Positions 25,116 through 36,600 of a DNA stretch of 60,000 bases are shown here, piece after piece; the stretch's first letter is position 1; each line of letters opens with the position of its first letter. The DNA lies in contig NC_087074.1 of the NCBI RefSeq assembly GCF_026151205.1, positions 10,451,226 to 10,511,225 on the forward strand, given 5' to 3'. This DNA comes from Bolinopsis microptera (lineage: Eukaryota; Ctenophora; Tentaculata; Lobata; Bolinopsidae). A program made the translations under genes and the position numbers. The notes under the pieces are model-generated. The model did no database searches, was not told the DNA's origin, and saw only the letters and a list, made by a program, of their open reading frames with translations.

Positions 25116-25497
25116 CCTTTCGGGTCATATTTATCACGGTCATTACTTTCACGCTGAAGACCTTAGCGTGAAAATAATTAAGTCCGTTGAAAAATCATAG
25201 CAGTGGCATTTAAGGTCGCGAATAATAAAAATCCGGTAATTATTTCCATTTATTGTAGTATGTGTGTTTCCCTACATATGCGTAGATATCTGTGTAGCCG
25301 GATTACTATATTAGTTTATTAGTATATAGGGAAATTATGATCATACTCAGTCACATTCTAGCGTTCAGCAAAAAGAGTAAAACACTGATAAAAAATCACC
25401 AAACATTTTCACAATTTTTTGGAAATATTTGGGCGGTCATGAGCGTGAAAAATTTGGTCCGTGAAAAAGTTGTCCGTGACAATTATGTTCGATAAGG
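25116..25497. mobile_element. TA-flanked TIR element, TA|CCTT family, 382 bp
   Basis: TA|CCTTTCGGGTCATATTTATC at the left pairs imperfectly with the inverse of the right end GTTCGATAAGG|TA. Both subterminal regions carry CACGGTC/TTTCACGC-type words in both orientations. TA flanks fit a Tc1/mariner-type target. Non-autonomous. Confidence 0.7.
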
Positions 25498-25852
25498 TAT
25501 TTACCATTATAACAAAAGAGCCCAGCGACTTCGTTAAGGAGGCAAGGAAGCTTGGCTTCAGTGTAGCGGGTGACAGAAGCAATGTTGGAAAAGGAAGTCA
25601 TCGTCTCTTAGGACCAATACTTTGGTAAAGGGAAGTCCTCTCTGTCACTTTGTAGTGACACAGCTCTGCCGAACTGAAAGGGGAAACTTTAGTAGTACAT
25701 GAATACGTGGTGTGTCTCACTTTTGAGCATGGACGCACTTTTTTTTTCCGTTGGCATAAAAATTGCTTTTGTGGTCTCACAAATTTTGAACATAAATATG
25801 GTTTTTGTTACCTTCAACAGATACGAGTCAAGTTGGAATTCTCACATTATAG

Positions 25853-26009
25853 CCATGTTGTTTGCAGACAAGTTGAGCCTCTCTATCACTCCATCCGTCA
25901 TCAAAGAGCAGTCCCCATTTACCAGCAGCTCCAGTTGAGTCTGGTGTGGCTATCTCCGGATGTAGGGTTCCTGGGGCAGCTTGTTCACTAACTAGTGGTG
26001 ATGTTAACT
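25853..26009 (-). CDS. SRCR-domain exon (scavenger receptor cysteine-rich), partial
   Basis: On the minus strand CACTCCACAG at about 26010 is a good acceptor. The exon reads a Ser/Thr/Pro-rich lead, then GKWGLLFDDGWSDREAQLVC and KQHGYN, matching the SRCR signature G-x-W-G-x-V-C-D-D-G-W ... A-x-V-V-C-R-x-L-G-Y, before a GTGAGAATT donor. The usual first cysteine of VCDDGW is missing (LLFDDGW). A following open stretch to about 25598 has a stop and only loosely resembles the rest of the domain. SRCR proteins are secreted or membrane-bound ligand binders. This may be a decaying gene or part of one whose other exons are not visible. Confidence 0.6.
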
Positions 26010-26519
26010 GTGGAGTGTAAGTTACAAATAGAAGGTTATAATGACATTCAAACCCAAAAACTGCAATAGATATAAGCATGAACAAATAGTATGCATTTTT
26101 GTTATCCTCGCTCTGTTCTATGTTTAATAACACTTTAACAGGATTAAATGCTCCCATTCTAAAAACACATTTGCACATGGACAGTTTAGCTACGATAGTT
26201 CAAATACGAATTTTTCACAAACAGGGGTAACAGGCCTGGCCTATTTGTTACCGAAGGCAGTGTTACCACATCCTTCTGGAGCTGTAGCCATCGTCACACT
26301 TGAAGTGTCAACTAGCGTCCTTCCTGTCCCTGCTTTGTCTACAGCTTTGCCGTTATCACTGTAGGGTTTTAGCTTCACATATGGGAAGTAAGTGGTTAGC
26401 GGCAAATAAACTGGTGGTGTGCGCTAAATACTGGGGGACGTTTTGTAGTTGTAAAAGATGGTTTTCAGTAAACTTAGATTAAATCCTATTCATGTTTAGT
26501 ATGATTAAAAGCTGGTACA

Positions 26520-26640
26520 GACCTTCTTTCTCGCAGATGGGCAACATTCTCCCTCCTGAGACGGTACCAGTCTTCTCCATTGCCAACAGTCGGTACCGCA
26601 ACAGGATGCCCTCTCCCTTCGCCTGAAATTTTTAACAATC
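26520..26640 (-). pseudogene. Possible VWC-like cysteine-rich exon remnant
   Basis: The minus strand shows TTTCAG|GCGAAGGG ... GAAAGAAG|GTCTGT. All three frames are open: one contains SCCGTDCWQWRRL and GECCPSA, another LPICEKEG, which together resemble the second half of a VWC domain after a frameshift. It lies about 500 bases upstream of the SRCR exon. Very uncertain. Confidence 0.2.
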
Positions 26641-27203
26641 GGCTCTTATATGACGGCATATTATAATAACGACCTTAGAAATAATTACATTACAATCGTA
26701 TTAATTGCGTTATATTTATCTCGTTTTTCGATTCTGGGAAATGAACTACCATACTGAAACTTTGGGTCATATAAAAAGAATAGAATCCACACAGTCGATA
26801 TAAAAGTAGTTGTACATCACAAGTACTTTAAACAATGCATTGAAACTGCATGGCAGCCAGAATTGATCAATGACAATCATCATTACTTTTGGCATAGAAA
26901 AGTTTTACAAGACAAATGAAAATAACATGAATCAGGAGTTTCTTTCCAATTCGAATATTCTGACACATATTTGATTTAAACATTTAATGACAGTAAAAAT
27001 CTCATGTGGTAAACATAAAAATGGCGAAATTCTACAAAGTCCCAATGGTCTCCGGAGATCAGAAAAATCTTTGCTGGTTTAATTTATTCAGTCAGTTTAC
27101 TTCATTAGTCATTCAAAGAGAATATTTCGAAATTTTTCTGTATCATCAAATTTCAGGACATCACGATAAATCTGTCATGACTGTATTTGCCTGACTGTCA
27201 CAA
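26641..27203. other. Intergenic, 3' of the GPCR
   Basis: AT-rich; no gene recognised. It probably includes the 3' UTR of the minus-strand GPCR. Confidence 0.4.
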
Positions 27204-28325
27204 TCATCCTATGCTAGCTTCTGTCACTAATCTCTTCATCCTTGGAGACGCTTGCACGACCGAAACTACATGTGACAACGACTGTATAGAGATTGCAGGG
27301 GACGACGACTGAGCCTTAAAACGGTTTCGAAGAACCAAACTCACGCGTGTCGCTGTATTCAGATGTTTCAAACGGCCATAGTCCCTGATATTTCCGGTCA
27401 AAAATAACTTTGCAAAGAGCGCGAACCTCTTGTTTGTGAAGGAGTATATCAGAGGGTTAGCAACGAGGTTGAAAGATAAAATGTACATGTTCAGAGCATT
27501 GACGTAGCGGGGAATATTTGTCACTCCGGCAACCGGAAGGGCAAAGAGAACAACAGAAGGGATATATGATACTATGTAGACCCAGCAAATCAGGGATATC
27601 GTCTTCACTGCTTTAAAGTTACTCTCTCGGGTAGCAGAGTCTACGATAGCTGAATTAGCGTACACTAGCCGGAGAATGATGATGTTTGCTATCACTGTGA
27701 TTATTGCTGGGATAAATAGATAAAATCCAGATATCATCCTCAATATCCGAAGGTATGTGGATACGTTATCAATGTTGTCCCAATCGAAGGGGCTGCAGTT
27801 CAAGTGTGAAGGTTCGTACTTTATTGTCGGTTTGATCCCTGTCAGACCGATCAGGGTTGTAACGTAGAATATCCAGACCCCAGAAAGCACCATCTTCAGA
27901 CGTGAGGGTTCCATGGGGCTGTTCAGCGGGGACGCCAGGACCCTTACCCTGTGACATGACATGATCGCAATCAACATAGCCTCACAACAAAACGGGATGT
28001 ATCTGAGTATCCCACAGTAACAAACAAACGTCCCCAACAACCACCGTTCTGTTGCCAAGGTAACTAACATTGGTATAAACTGGAGGAATGTAGCCAACAT
28101 GTCCGCCACTGCCACGTGCTCGATCAGGATCACTGAGTTTGGTTCCATCCGGATAGCATTGTATTTGAGGGATCCTAGAAGTACAAGTGCGTTTCCTCCC
28201 AGACCGGAGATTATGACAAGACTGTTGTAAACAAGGAGAAAGGATTTGATTCCAGTGTGGTGCTCTCCCAATACATTGTCAAGGGCGGTGTGGTTGAGGA
28301 TACTTTCCTCATCGACATTCCACAT
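27204..28325 (-). CDS. Class A (rhodopsin-like) G-protein-coupled receptor
   Basis: A single-exon ORF of 373 codons from the ATG at 28325; a longer frame starts upstream at a TTG, which is not a likely start. Seven hydrophobic segments are visible. Class A landmarks are GGN in TM1 (N45), AD in TM2 (D75), Cys102 at the top of TM3 with a partner Cys in the second extracellular loop (HLNCSPFDWD), and NPLIYSF at the end of TM7 (290-296). The DRY motif is replaced by CHR (124-126), so the acidic partner of the arginine is absent. An N-glycosylation site NHT is at 11-13. The tail is about 70 residues, Ser/Arg-rich and without a clear palmitoylation cysteine. It acts at the plasma membrane; the ligand cannot be told. 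It resembles the many intronless orphan receptors of invertebrates. Confidence 0.9.
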   Translation of the reverse strand: MWNVDEESILNHTALDNVLGEHHTGIKSFLLVYNSLVIISGLGGNALVLLGSLKYNAIRMEPNSVILIEHVAVADMLATFLQFIPMLVTLATERWLLGTFVCYCGILRYIPFCCEAMLIAIMSCHRVRVLASPLNSPMEPSRLKMVLSGVWIFYVTTLIGLTGIKPTIKYEPSHLNCSPFDWDNIDNVSTYLRILRMISGFYLFIPAIITVIANIIILRLVYANSAIVDSATRESNFKAVKTISLICWVYIVSYIPSVVLFALPVAGVTNIPRYVNALNMYILSFNLVANPLIYSFTNKRFALFAKLFLTGNIRDYGRLKHLNTATRVSLVLRNRFKAQSSSPAISIQSLSHVVSVVQASPRMKRLVTEASIG

Positions 28326-28832
28326 TCCTTCAAAAATTGTCAAGGTTACCTTATTCTCTTATTGAATAATGTCATTTTAAATTTATGATTGAGGGGCAGA
28401 GATACTGTAAAAAAGAATTACCGTGAAAATTAAAAATCGAGCAAGAGAATGTACTGTTGACTGTTGAGTGTTGGCAACGTAAGTCACTAAGGTAAATTAA
28501 AAATGGATCGCGACTTGAATTCTAGCAATTTCCGTGTTCTTGTCCATTATAAGATATAACATCCGGATCAGTCGATGAATAGTCATCAGAGATCCAGGAA
28601 TTTCATGAATATACCACCAAACGAAGGCCGATTAAAGGGTTCCTTTTGTTCATCTAACAATTTTAATGAACAAAAGGAACTCCTAGATTACAAGCTATGA
28701 TGGCTATTTGTTCAGACAAGATGTGGCACTGCTCAATAAACAGGGACATAAACAAACGCACAGTCATAAAGCAGTCTGCAGGGCCACGTGAGAAGGTAAA
28801 AGTACCTATTAAGTATTAAACCAAATAACGCA
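28326..28832. other. GPCR upstream region with a short hairpin
   Basis: Contains a hairpin at 28639-28681: GTTCCTTTTGTTCAT, a 12-base loop, then ATGAACAAAAGGAAC. No gene was seen. The receptor promoter presumably lies here, but no element could be assigned. Confidence 0.6.
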
Positions 28833-29118
28833 GAGTTGTATCATATGCTGACAACTGAAAGGAGGAAACAGAGCGGCCTTAACAACATAAAATATATTAC
28901 AATTAGAAGAGAGCAAAGGTGAAATCTTTCGTCAAGTTACCTGATTATCTTTCTGCTTATGCTGCTCTTTAAAATGTCCAGAAAATAGAAGGATAAACAC
29001 AATCAGGTAACGTGACGAAAGATTTCTCATTTGATCTCTTCTAATTGTAATACATTTTATGTTGCTGAGGCCGCTCTGTTTTCTCCTTCCTATCGTCAGT
29101 GCATGATATAACATTGTT
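28833..29118. mobile_element. Foldback MITE with about 115-bp arms
   Basis: The left arm (GTATCATATGCTGACAACTG, then GGAGGAAACAGAGCGGCC) recurs inverted at 29010-29115. The centre pair is CTTTCGTCAAGTTACCTGAT against ATCAGGTAACGTGACGAAAG. The loop is about 35 bp. No coding capacity; target duplication unclear. Confidence 0.8.
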
Positions 29119-30613
29119 CTATGACGTTTCAAACTGGATTCAAATAAAGCTAATCTTATAGTCTCAATTACGAGGGTAGGTCAAGATGAACAGTGAACAC
29201 GCAGACTTCGAATGCAATTAAATCAAATTAAATTTTGGAGCGTTAGGTAACCTGAAACACAACAGAACCTGAAAATAATTAACTACGTCAACACATTCCT
29301 ACAGTATGTACCTCAAGTATGTAACTGAAGTAGTTAGTCAGTGACTAGGGGCTTAATAATTAGTTAGTCTGGCCAGAATTTAGGAAATTCTAACAAAGAA
29401 AAGGCTCTTATCAATATCAGGAGAGGAATTATTCAACGTTTCAATGTGACAACATCGTATTTATGATCTTAAAAGATTTCTCAAATTATTTGTTATATTT
29501 TAGTGCTTATGGGTTCGAAAAATTTCGGTGCGAGTCAGAGTCAGATCCAAAATTTCAAAGTTGCAATTTTGAGATGAACTAAAAGAAAACCATTTAAATA
29601 AAGTTTAACAAAATAACAATAGCCATAATATAATCTTGCTCACTCTTGCTATTAGTATTACTTCTAATAATATATGGCGGTGTTTAAACCGGCATGAATT
29701 AAGCAGCCAAAGCTTTGTACTGTGAAATATCAGGCCACAACAACTATAGTACTCTAATTAGTCTAACACTCGGGTGCAATTATTATAGCGGCTGTTTACA
29801 CATCAAATCACATCAGGTAATGTCAGCTACAGTAGACAATGGATCAGCCGACACAGGAAATGGTATAATATCACAGCTACGCTGACGTTCTCCTTATTAA
29901 TAATAGGGAAAACGTCAGTGTAGCTGTGATATTCATCAAGTCTTGATTGATCATTACGGCCTTTTTTCGTAAAGGATCGTATTTATATTGGGAAAAAACC
30001 TCGTATATGGTTTAGACAGAACGCCAACTTATATAACATCGTTGGAACTTCGTTTTACTACGAATACAAACAACCATTCATGAGGAATGGCATTCCTTTG
30101 GAATGAATTGAACAATCAAGACCAGAATCACGATTAATACGCATCAACTGATCGGACCATCAGAATACGTTATTGATAATATTTTTAATGCTTAACGAAA
30201 GAATCGGTCTAACAAGCGTGATTGCAATCTGAAAACGGTTTGATCGCTGAAGCTATTGAGTTTGACTTATAACTCCAGGGGGTCACCGCAGACGGTAGAA
30301 TCTGCACTGCAGATGGTGCACATGATCAAGCTAACACCTGAACAGGTACTGTTCTCGCGTTGCAGTATAAAGTACAATATAAGAAAAAGGTTATGGAAGT
30401 AAAAAAATCATCAGGTTATCATCAAAACTGATCACGATCCGGAAGTTTATCGTAAAATACTCATAACTTCATAAGCTCATATAATCGACTTAATAGATGC
30501 CCAACCCTAAAAGATCAGGATTGGAATCTTTCTGACATGAGTTCATTGAATAATATCACTTTCAATTATAAGCCCACATTTTCCGTAATCGTTTTCAACT
30601 ACCCTTAACTTAT
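29119..30613. other. Intergenic, with a 28-bp-arm hairpin at 29867-29933
   Basis: AATATCACAGCTACGCTGAC at 29867 is matched inverted by GTCAGTGTAGCTGTGATATT ending at 29933, with an AT-rich loop. The rest shows no gene. Confidence 0.6.
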
Positions 30614-31585
30614 CAGCCTACTGTCCTAGGTCCCCTTCTCTTCCTCATCTACATTGACGACATCTTCTCCGTAGTCAAGCACAGCAAGATCAAAGTGTTT
30701 GCAGATGACTCGAAGCTCCACAAAGATATATCTTCCCATATCGATCGCATCCTTCTCCAAGAAGATCTTCTCTCGGTTGTGAATTGGGCTGATGCTAACA
30801 ACATGGAGCTTAACGAGGAAAAGTTCCAGCTTCTACAACACGGCAAACTACCGGACTTGAAGCAGCCCTACATCTTACCATCTGGAGAGACTCTTAAGGG
30901 CTCTGACCACGTGAAGGACCTGGGTGTCTATATCGACCCAGACCTCAACTGGCGCACTCACATAGCGATGAAGTCTGCCAAAGCCAGAAACATGGCTAGT
31001 TGGGTGCTACGCACCTTCATCTCCAGGGATGTAGCGACCATGATGCTCCTGTACAAGTCCTACGTACGATCTCATCTTGAATACTGCTGTCCTCTGTGGT
31101 CTCCTCACATGCAGTGCGAAATTATTAAACTCGAAGCAGTTCAACGATCCTTCACTGCTAAAATCCAGGGTCTTGGAAATCTCAACTACTGGGAACGCCT
31201 CCGTCGCCTGTCTATGTACTCCCTTCAAAGGCGGCGTGAGAGATACACTATCATCCTAGTTTGGAAGATCTATAACAATCTCGCTCCAAACAGCATGAAC
31301 ATCAACTTCCGCGAGACCTCACGATACGGAACTACGTGTATACGACCACTAGGGTCCTCCAAGTACACAAGTGTCAATAACCTGAGGTTCAACTCCTTTG
31401 CCTCTAGAGCCTCTGCACTGTACAACGTGGTCCCTCCCGCCATCAAGTCCCTCCTGACCTTGACCACTTTCAAACCCGCTCTTGATGCTTTCCTCAATGA
31501 ATTCCCTGACACTCCACCAACACCTGGGTACACTGGACAGAACAGGAACTCAATGCTGGAGTGGGCCGGTGGCACGTGTCTCTGA
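30614..31585 (+). pseudogene. 5'-truncated LINE reverse transcriptase (CR1/Jockey-like)
   Basis: The frame is open from CAG at 30614 (the codon marked by GTG at 30695 is internal) to TGA at 31583-31585. It begins TVLGPLLFLIYIDDI, an RT motif, followed by KVFADDSK with the catalytic FADD. LGVYIDPDLNWRTHI and YVRSHLEYCCPLWSP then follow, typical of the RT thumb and C-terminal region of Jockey/CR1-type LINEs. About 324 codons are open with no stop, so the copy is fairly young but lacks endonuclease and N-terminal RT. A tail of CCCAAGTAA repeats follows near 31650, as LINE 3' ends often show. Confidence 0.85.
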
Positions 31586-31900
31586 CACGCTACTACATGG
31601 CGGTGGAGATGCAAGACATTCTTGGCCTGGTAGCACTCTAGCTCGGAACCCAACCCAAGTAACCCAAGTAAGTAAGCCTCTTTCGGAAACAGTTGTGAGG
31701 ATTAAAGATGGTTCTGATATGAGCAGAGGGCAGCTGACAGGTAAATTATTAAAAAAGTGTAGCTTGTCGTAGTTGTGGGCTTATAAACTTAACACCAGCG
31801 CCACAATAAAAATCACTGACAAATATTTTTATCAATATCAGTTTAAAACAAAATATTGCAACAGAATAGATTGAATAGAATTCTTTTGTCTTTTTGTCTA
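31586..31900. other. LINE 3' end and short spacer
   Basis: The first 90 bases after the stop look like the LINE 3' UTR, ending in AACCCAAGTAACCCAAGTAA. No gene follows. Confidence 0.5.
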
Positions 31901-32482
31901 ACTTACAAGACATATTTATAACGTACGAAATGTGGCGGTTTTCCGAAAATTTCGCCATATTTTCGGACCGCCAAAATTTCGGTCGTCGTAATAGAATCCG
32001 TCGCATTATTTTTAGCTTATTCCAATAATTGTGGCTTCATCGATTCATTTTGTTCTTGAAAAGTTAGTGATATGATGGTGGGACAAATAAACACAATATT
32101 CCATGATGAATTTAATGTCAAGTAATACGTTTTAAATTTACAATAAATTACATTTATGTGCTAACATAAACGTTTTATAAGAGACTAAGTCAAGATAAAC
32201 AATTTAATACCAAACTCAATAAGTGAAACTGAAAGAGTCGAGCCGGACCCCTTAGAGGAAGATGAAGAAATCGATTTATAAGTTTTATTTTGTTTCAACA
32301 TTATTTTACCGATTTTTAGAAAATTTTGAATTTCCTTTGTGTCAGAAAACAAAATGATGAAAAATACCCTTATTTTCTGTGACGTCCGAAATGTGACGGT
32401 TTTTGTTCAATTTCGCCATATTTTCGGACCGTCAAAATTTCGGTCGTCGCAAATTGGTCCGCCACAAAAATGTCTTGTAAGG
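31901..32482. mobile_element. TA-flanked TIR element, TA|CCTTA family, 582 bp
   Basis: The left end TA|ACTTACAAGACAT (first base changed from the CCTTAC consensus) is inverted at the right as ATGTCTTGTAAGG|TA. Both subterminal regions carry TTTCGCCATATTTTCGGACC and CAAAATTTCGGTCGTCG. The left region closely matches the minus strand of 17640-17763. Non-autonomous. Confidence 0.8.
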
Positions 32483-33613
32483 TATTCCTGCCCAGCTATA
32501 AGTATAAATGGGAAACAATCAGAAACCAGAATTTCGCCGCGGTTACATCATGAACGATCAATGAAGAAGAAAAGAGTGCCGTAGACACTTTTGTCTTAAC
32601 ACAATTAGGATCGAAAACAATAAAGCAATAAGCAGTCCAAATTTTGGGCATCCAAAATTATGAACGGCCCAAAATAATAATCATGAGCAGTTGTAACGGC
32701 TAAATTGCTCAAATATAAGGATCGTTTTAAAAAATGCATACAGTACTATATATATGGCTACATAATATTTACACCTAACCCCCGAAAAAGAGGTGAAACA
32801 AGTGCAGCTCCTGATCCTCTCACAAGTCAAAGTGTCTCACTAACTGAGATTTATAAAGTTACTGTTAACTATAATAACCGCATGTAAATGATATAATGAA
32901 AGTATCGTGGTACTGCAGGTAATTGAGCGAAACTATGAATTACATAAAGAGATCCTGTAGGTTCATCTCCTCCTGAGACTTTTGTTGATAAACGCTAGCC
33001 ATAATATTTTGACGCCCCCCCCCCGCTCTTGGTGTATTAATTAATCCGTGTAATTATAATATATGAGTGTCAGATAACAGGAACAGCACATGTACTCAAG
33101 GTACAGTGGATATGAAATTTCCCGTTTGGCTGGCACGATGGCTGGCTGACGAGTGAATGCAGCTGCCTTCCAGTGGATGGGAAATTTCCCGTTTGGCTGG
33201 CACGATGGCTGTCTAACGCGTGAATCAGAATGCAGCTGCCTTATTTATACGACTATGCGGCGAGATATTAGCTCGTCATGTTGTTGATTTGTTGCGTTTT
33301 GATTTTTGTTTAGCCTTGAAAGTGACAACGAATATCCATGACTCATTTACTGAAATTAATTGTGCTGCATATTTGTGTTAAGAGTGAGGTTTAGGTCTCA
33401 TGGAAGATCAGGAGGGGTCGAATTTCGTGAGAAGACATGTCGAATGGTTACATGCCGAACCCACACATGACCTTCATTTTGATTTTTCCATGATTGCTTA
33501 TATAAGTTGTTTTTATCCGTCCACGTTATTCTGATTTCTGTTCTTTCCATACTGATAGCAGAATTTAAATGACGTCTAAGCTAAAAGCTTAGTCTAACTA
33601 ATTCAGCAGCAGA
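32483..33613. other. Upstream region of the EXD1-like gene
   Basis: Contains a direct duplication: GAAATTTCCCGTTTGGCTGG at 33114 recurs at 33181, each about 60 bp and ending GCAGCTGCCTT. A C9 run lies near 33016. No TATA element is convincing; the promoter is likely near 33480-33600. Confidence 0.5.
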
Positions 33614-36600
33614 ATGTCTCTGAAGATCAGCAAGAAGGAGGTGAAGATAATCTCCACCAAGAATGAGCTGCTAGAGATGGTCCAGCTTCTCAATCACGGA
33701 AATCCAAGTCAGGTTGCAGTAAATGTAGATGGTGATGAACCTTCAAGGGACGGAACTGTGGTTCTGCTTGCTCTCAGTTGGAATAGCCATACGACTTATG
33801 TGGTCGATGTACAAGTAAGTTTACTTTATTAAAACAATAGGCATGGCATATAAGTTATATTAGTATGCAGAAATTATTACACTAGAATTAGTATCACAGT
33901 GCTGGCAAGCACGAGCGGTGTCTTTATTGGGGGTATACTATGTACCCCCTTTACTATTATACCCCCTTTACTATTATACCCCCTTTACTATTATACCCCC
34001 TTTACTATTATAACCCCTTTACACCCCCTTTGGTACACGTCGGAAGCCTCTTTCGTGCACGCGAAGCCTGCGGCAGGAGTTTTTCAGGCATTAAGACTCA
34101 TCAGAAGTCGTTCAGCAGATTTATTTTTAGTTCAAAACATTCTAATTTGATGTCAAAGATGACAGGAATAAAAAATAGTTATGTTGAGATTTTTAAGAAA
34201 TTTGCATAAAATACTCGCCAGCACTGTTATACGAAATTCGGTAAAAAACCCAAAATCGCCATATTCAGGTGCCTTAAAAACCATGTTAAAATTGAGTTAG
34301 AGATCTGAAATTTTTCAGGGCGTCTAGACGTTGACCAAATCGACTGTAAAAAAAGTTTCAAGTTTCAGGAGCATCGGAAAATGGGTTTTCTAGAACCCCT
34401 GTTTTACGACAGATTGTCGGGATATATATCTATCTATCTATCTACCTTACTCGGGAATATTATAGCGGGTTAATTTATGGCTGGGAAAATTAATGACCGG
34501 GAAAAATATGGCGGACTTTCCCAAAACCCGCCAAATTATCCCGGTCATGTATTTACCGGTGGCCGACCTTTCAAGTTTTTTTTCAGAGGTCAACAAATTT
34601 TCAACCGAAATTTCTGTTTTTGTTACTTGTTAAAGAAGTTATCAGTTATTTAGAATATATATTCGCATCTATCCACACTATATTTACATTACACGTACAA
34701 CGTGATATCGTTATCAGTGCAGTGTGTACAACACCAACTACACCGATCGGTGTAGAATCAGGGTCAGTAGCTCAATTGGTAGAGCAAGAGACGCGAAATC
34801 TCGAGGTTCTGGGATCATTCCCCAGTTGTCCCTAGTTTTTCAGAATTAATCATCACATATAGACAGCATGAGAGTAGGCCTGGCCATCTCGAAGTGTTAA
34901 AGAAGTTATTTCAATTTACAGTTATTGATATTACTCAGAAATAGAAAAAAAAGACACGTCTATTTAAAGGAAAATAAATCTAAGCAATAATAAGTCAAAT
35001 CTTCATTAAAGCGTATTCTCATTCTCATTATCCCTAATGTCCCCGCCATTATCATTATTGATATCTATATCCCCTGAGCTGCTGACCGTCAAATTCGAAG
35101 TTGTATTGTTGTCTTAACAAGACTTTCATTTTGTCCGCTAATGGGGCTACTGCTCTGAAGGTCAGCCGGAGCTTAATTTCCTGCCCACCGCTTGGTATTG
35201 GGGAACGTCTTGGCTTTGCATCTTCAACTGCTCCAGTAATCAATCCACCGTGGACCATGAAATAGTGGCACAGTTTACTCACTTCTAGCGGGATGTGGCC
35301 ACAAGTTACTTAAACGGGAAAAACTCCCTCTTTCTTTAGTCTACACACTGAACACGAGAAGCGATCAATCTTTAGAGACATTATTATTATAATATATATT
35401 ATATATTATTATTATTTTCGTTTTCTTCTATAACATATAAATTGTTTTCTTCTCTACGATTCACTGATTCATGGGCAAGAGAAGTGAGAATCACGGTCCA
35501 CCCTGAAATCTGATTTCTATAACCAAATTGTGATTTTTATAACGAAATTATGGTAGCAACCGCCAATAAAGTTACAGCCCTCAATCCACTGCTTCAAAAG
35601 TCTTCTCTAGCACATATGAGACTTCAGGTAAAATATGATGATCACCACCCCCTTGGAACCCCATAATCTGAGTCGGCGGGTTTTTTTATGACTGGTAAAA
35701 CTTTTGACCGTGAAAAATATGGCGGAATCTTCCAAAACCCACCACTTTATCCCGGTTATAATATTCCCGAGTAAGGTATATACATATATATATTCAGGGA
35801 TAGACGCTTTGCCAGTCAATTATAGGCTATATTCAGGTGTCCGTAGATTCAGAAGCTTTAAAGATACAGCCATTTCGGACCACAGGTCTTGAAGATAATT
35901 GTTTAGACTTTAGTTTACATTATGTTAAAAAGTAATTCAACGTCATCATCACCACTTGATGACGTCATCAAGTTAACCATTTTTAAAACTTGATTTTTCA
36001 CAAAGTAATCATTTTTCAAATCGATTTTACGCCATTAAGGAGTAATTTTATTCAAAATTTGAGGACATATTGAAGTTAGATAATTGTTTAAGCATTCTGA
36101 AAATCTACCGGAAAGTTTTTCTAGCTTGCTCCTTCATAAAGATATTCGCTTTTGAAGTTAGTGCTTTTTTAAAGAATAATTTTATAAAAACGCTAATTTT
36201 ACGTTCTAGTATTCTCTGGTGTTGCACCATCCCTTGGGTTGTGGAGCTCAATTTTGCTTCCTAAAGGTCTAAATTGTGTCATAGGCTAGTTTTAAAATTG
36301 AAAATCGAAAAGTTGCACACGTGGGGCCACGCCCAAATTGATAGAAAATTGCTAAAATCACTGAAAATTGCTGTTTTCACCAATTTCCGTCAACTTTGGA
36401 GTGCCGTTGTGATTATAGTTCTTCTTGAAATACTTTGAAACTTTTCATGCTTATCAAACTATATATAAAACACCATCATGCAAAAATTTACGGTGATTCA
36501 ATATTGGATGCGCACGCAACTTCCGCTCAAGGTTTGCACGTGCGAAAGGTTCAAATTATGCTCATTCGTGATTAATCAAAAAGAGATGATATTTGACCAA

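Larger units (their letters stand above)
34445..35776. mobile_element. TA-flanked TIR element, TA|CCTTA family, 1,332 bp, with cargo ORF
   Basis: TA|CCTTACTCGGGAATATTATA at the left is mirrored by TATAATATTCCCGAGTAAGG|TA at the right. Subterminal DNA is filled with CCCGCC/GGCGG and CCGGTC words in both orientations. It begins right after a TATC microsatellite (34428-34444). Inside are a tRNA-like sequence and a minus-strand HIRAN-like ORF. No transposase was seen. It lies in the large intron of the EXD1-like gene. Confidence 0.8.

Noticed and set aside
33899-34209. Overlapping ORFs rich in Thr, Pro and Tyr.
   Set aside because: They translate the 16-bp minisatellite in the EXD1-like intron.
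34761-34832. A functional tRNA-Ser(CGA) gene.
   Set aside because: No U33, no long variable arm, an acceptor mismatch, and location inside a mobile element.
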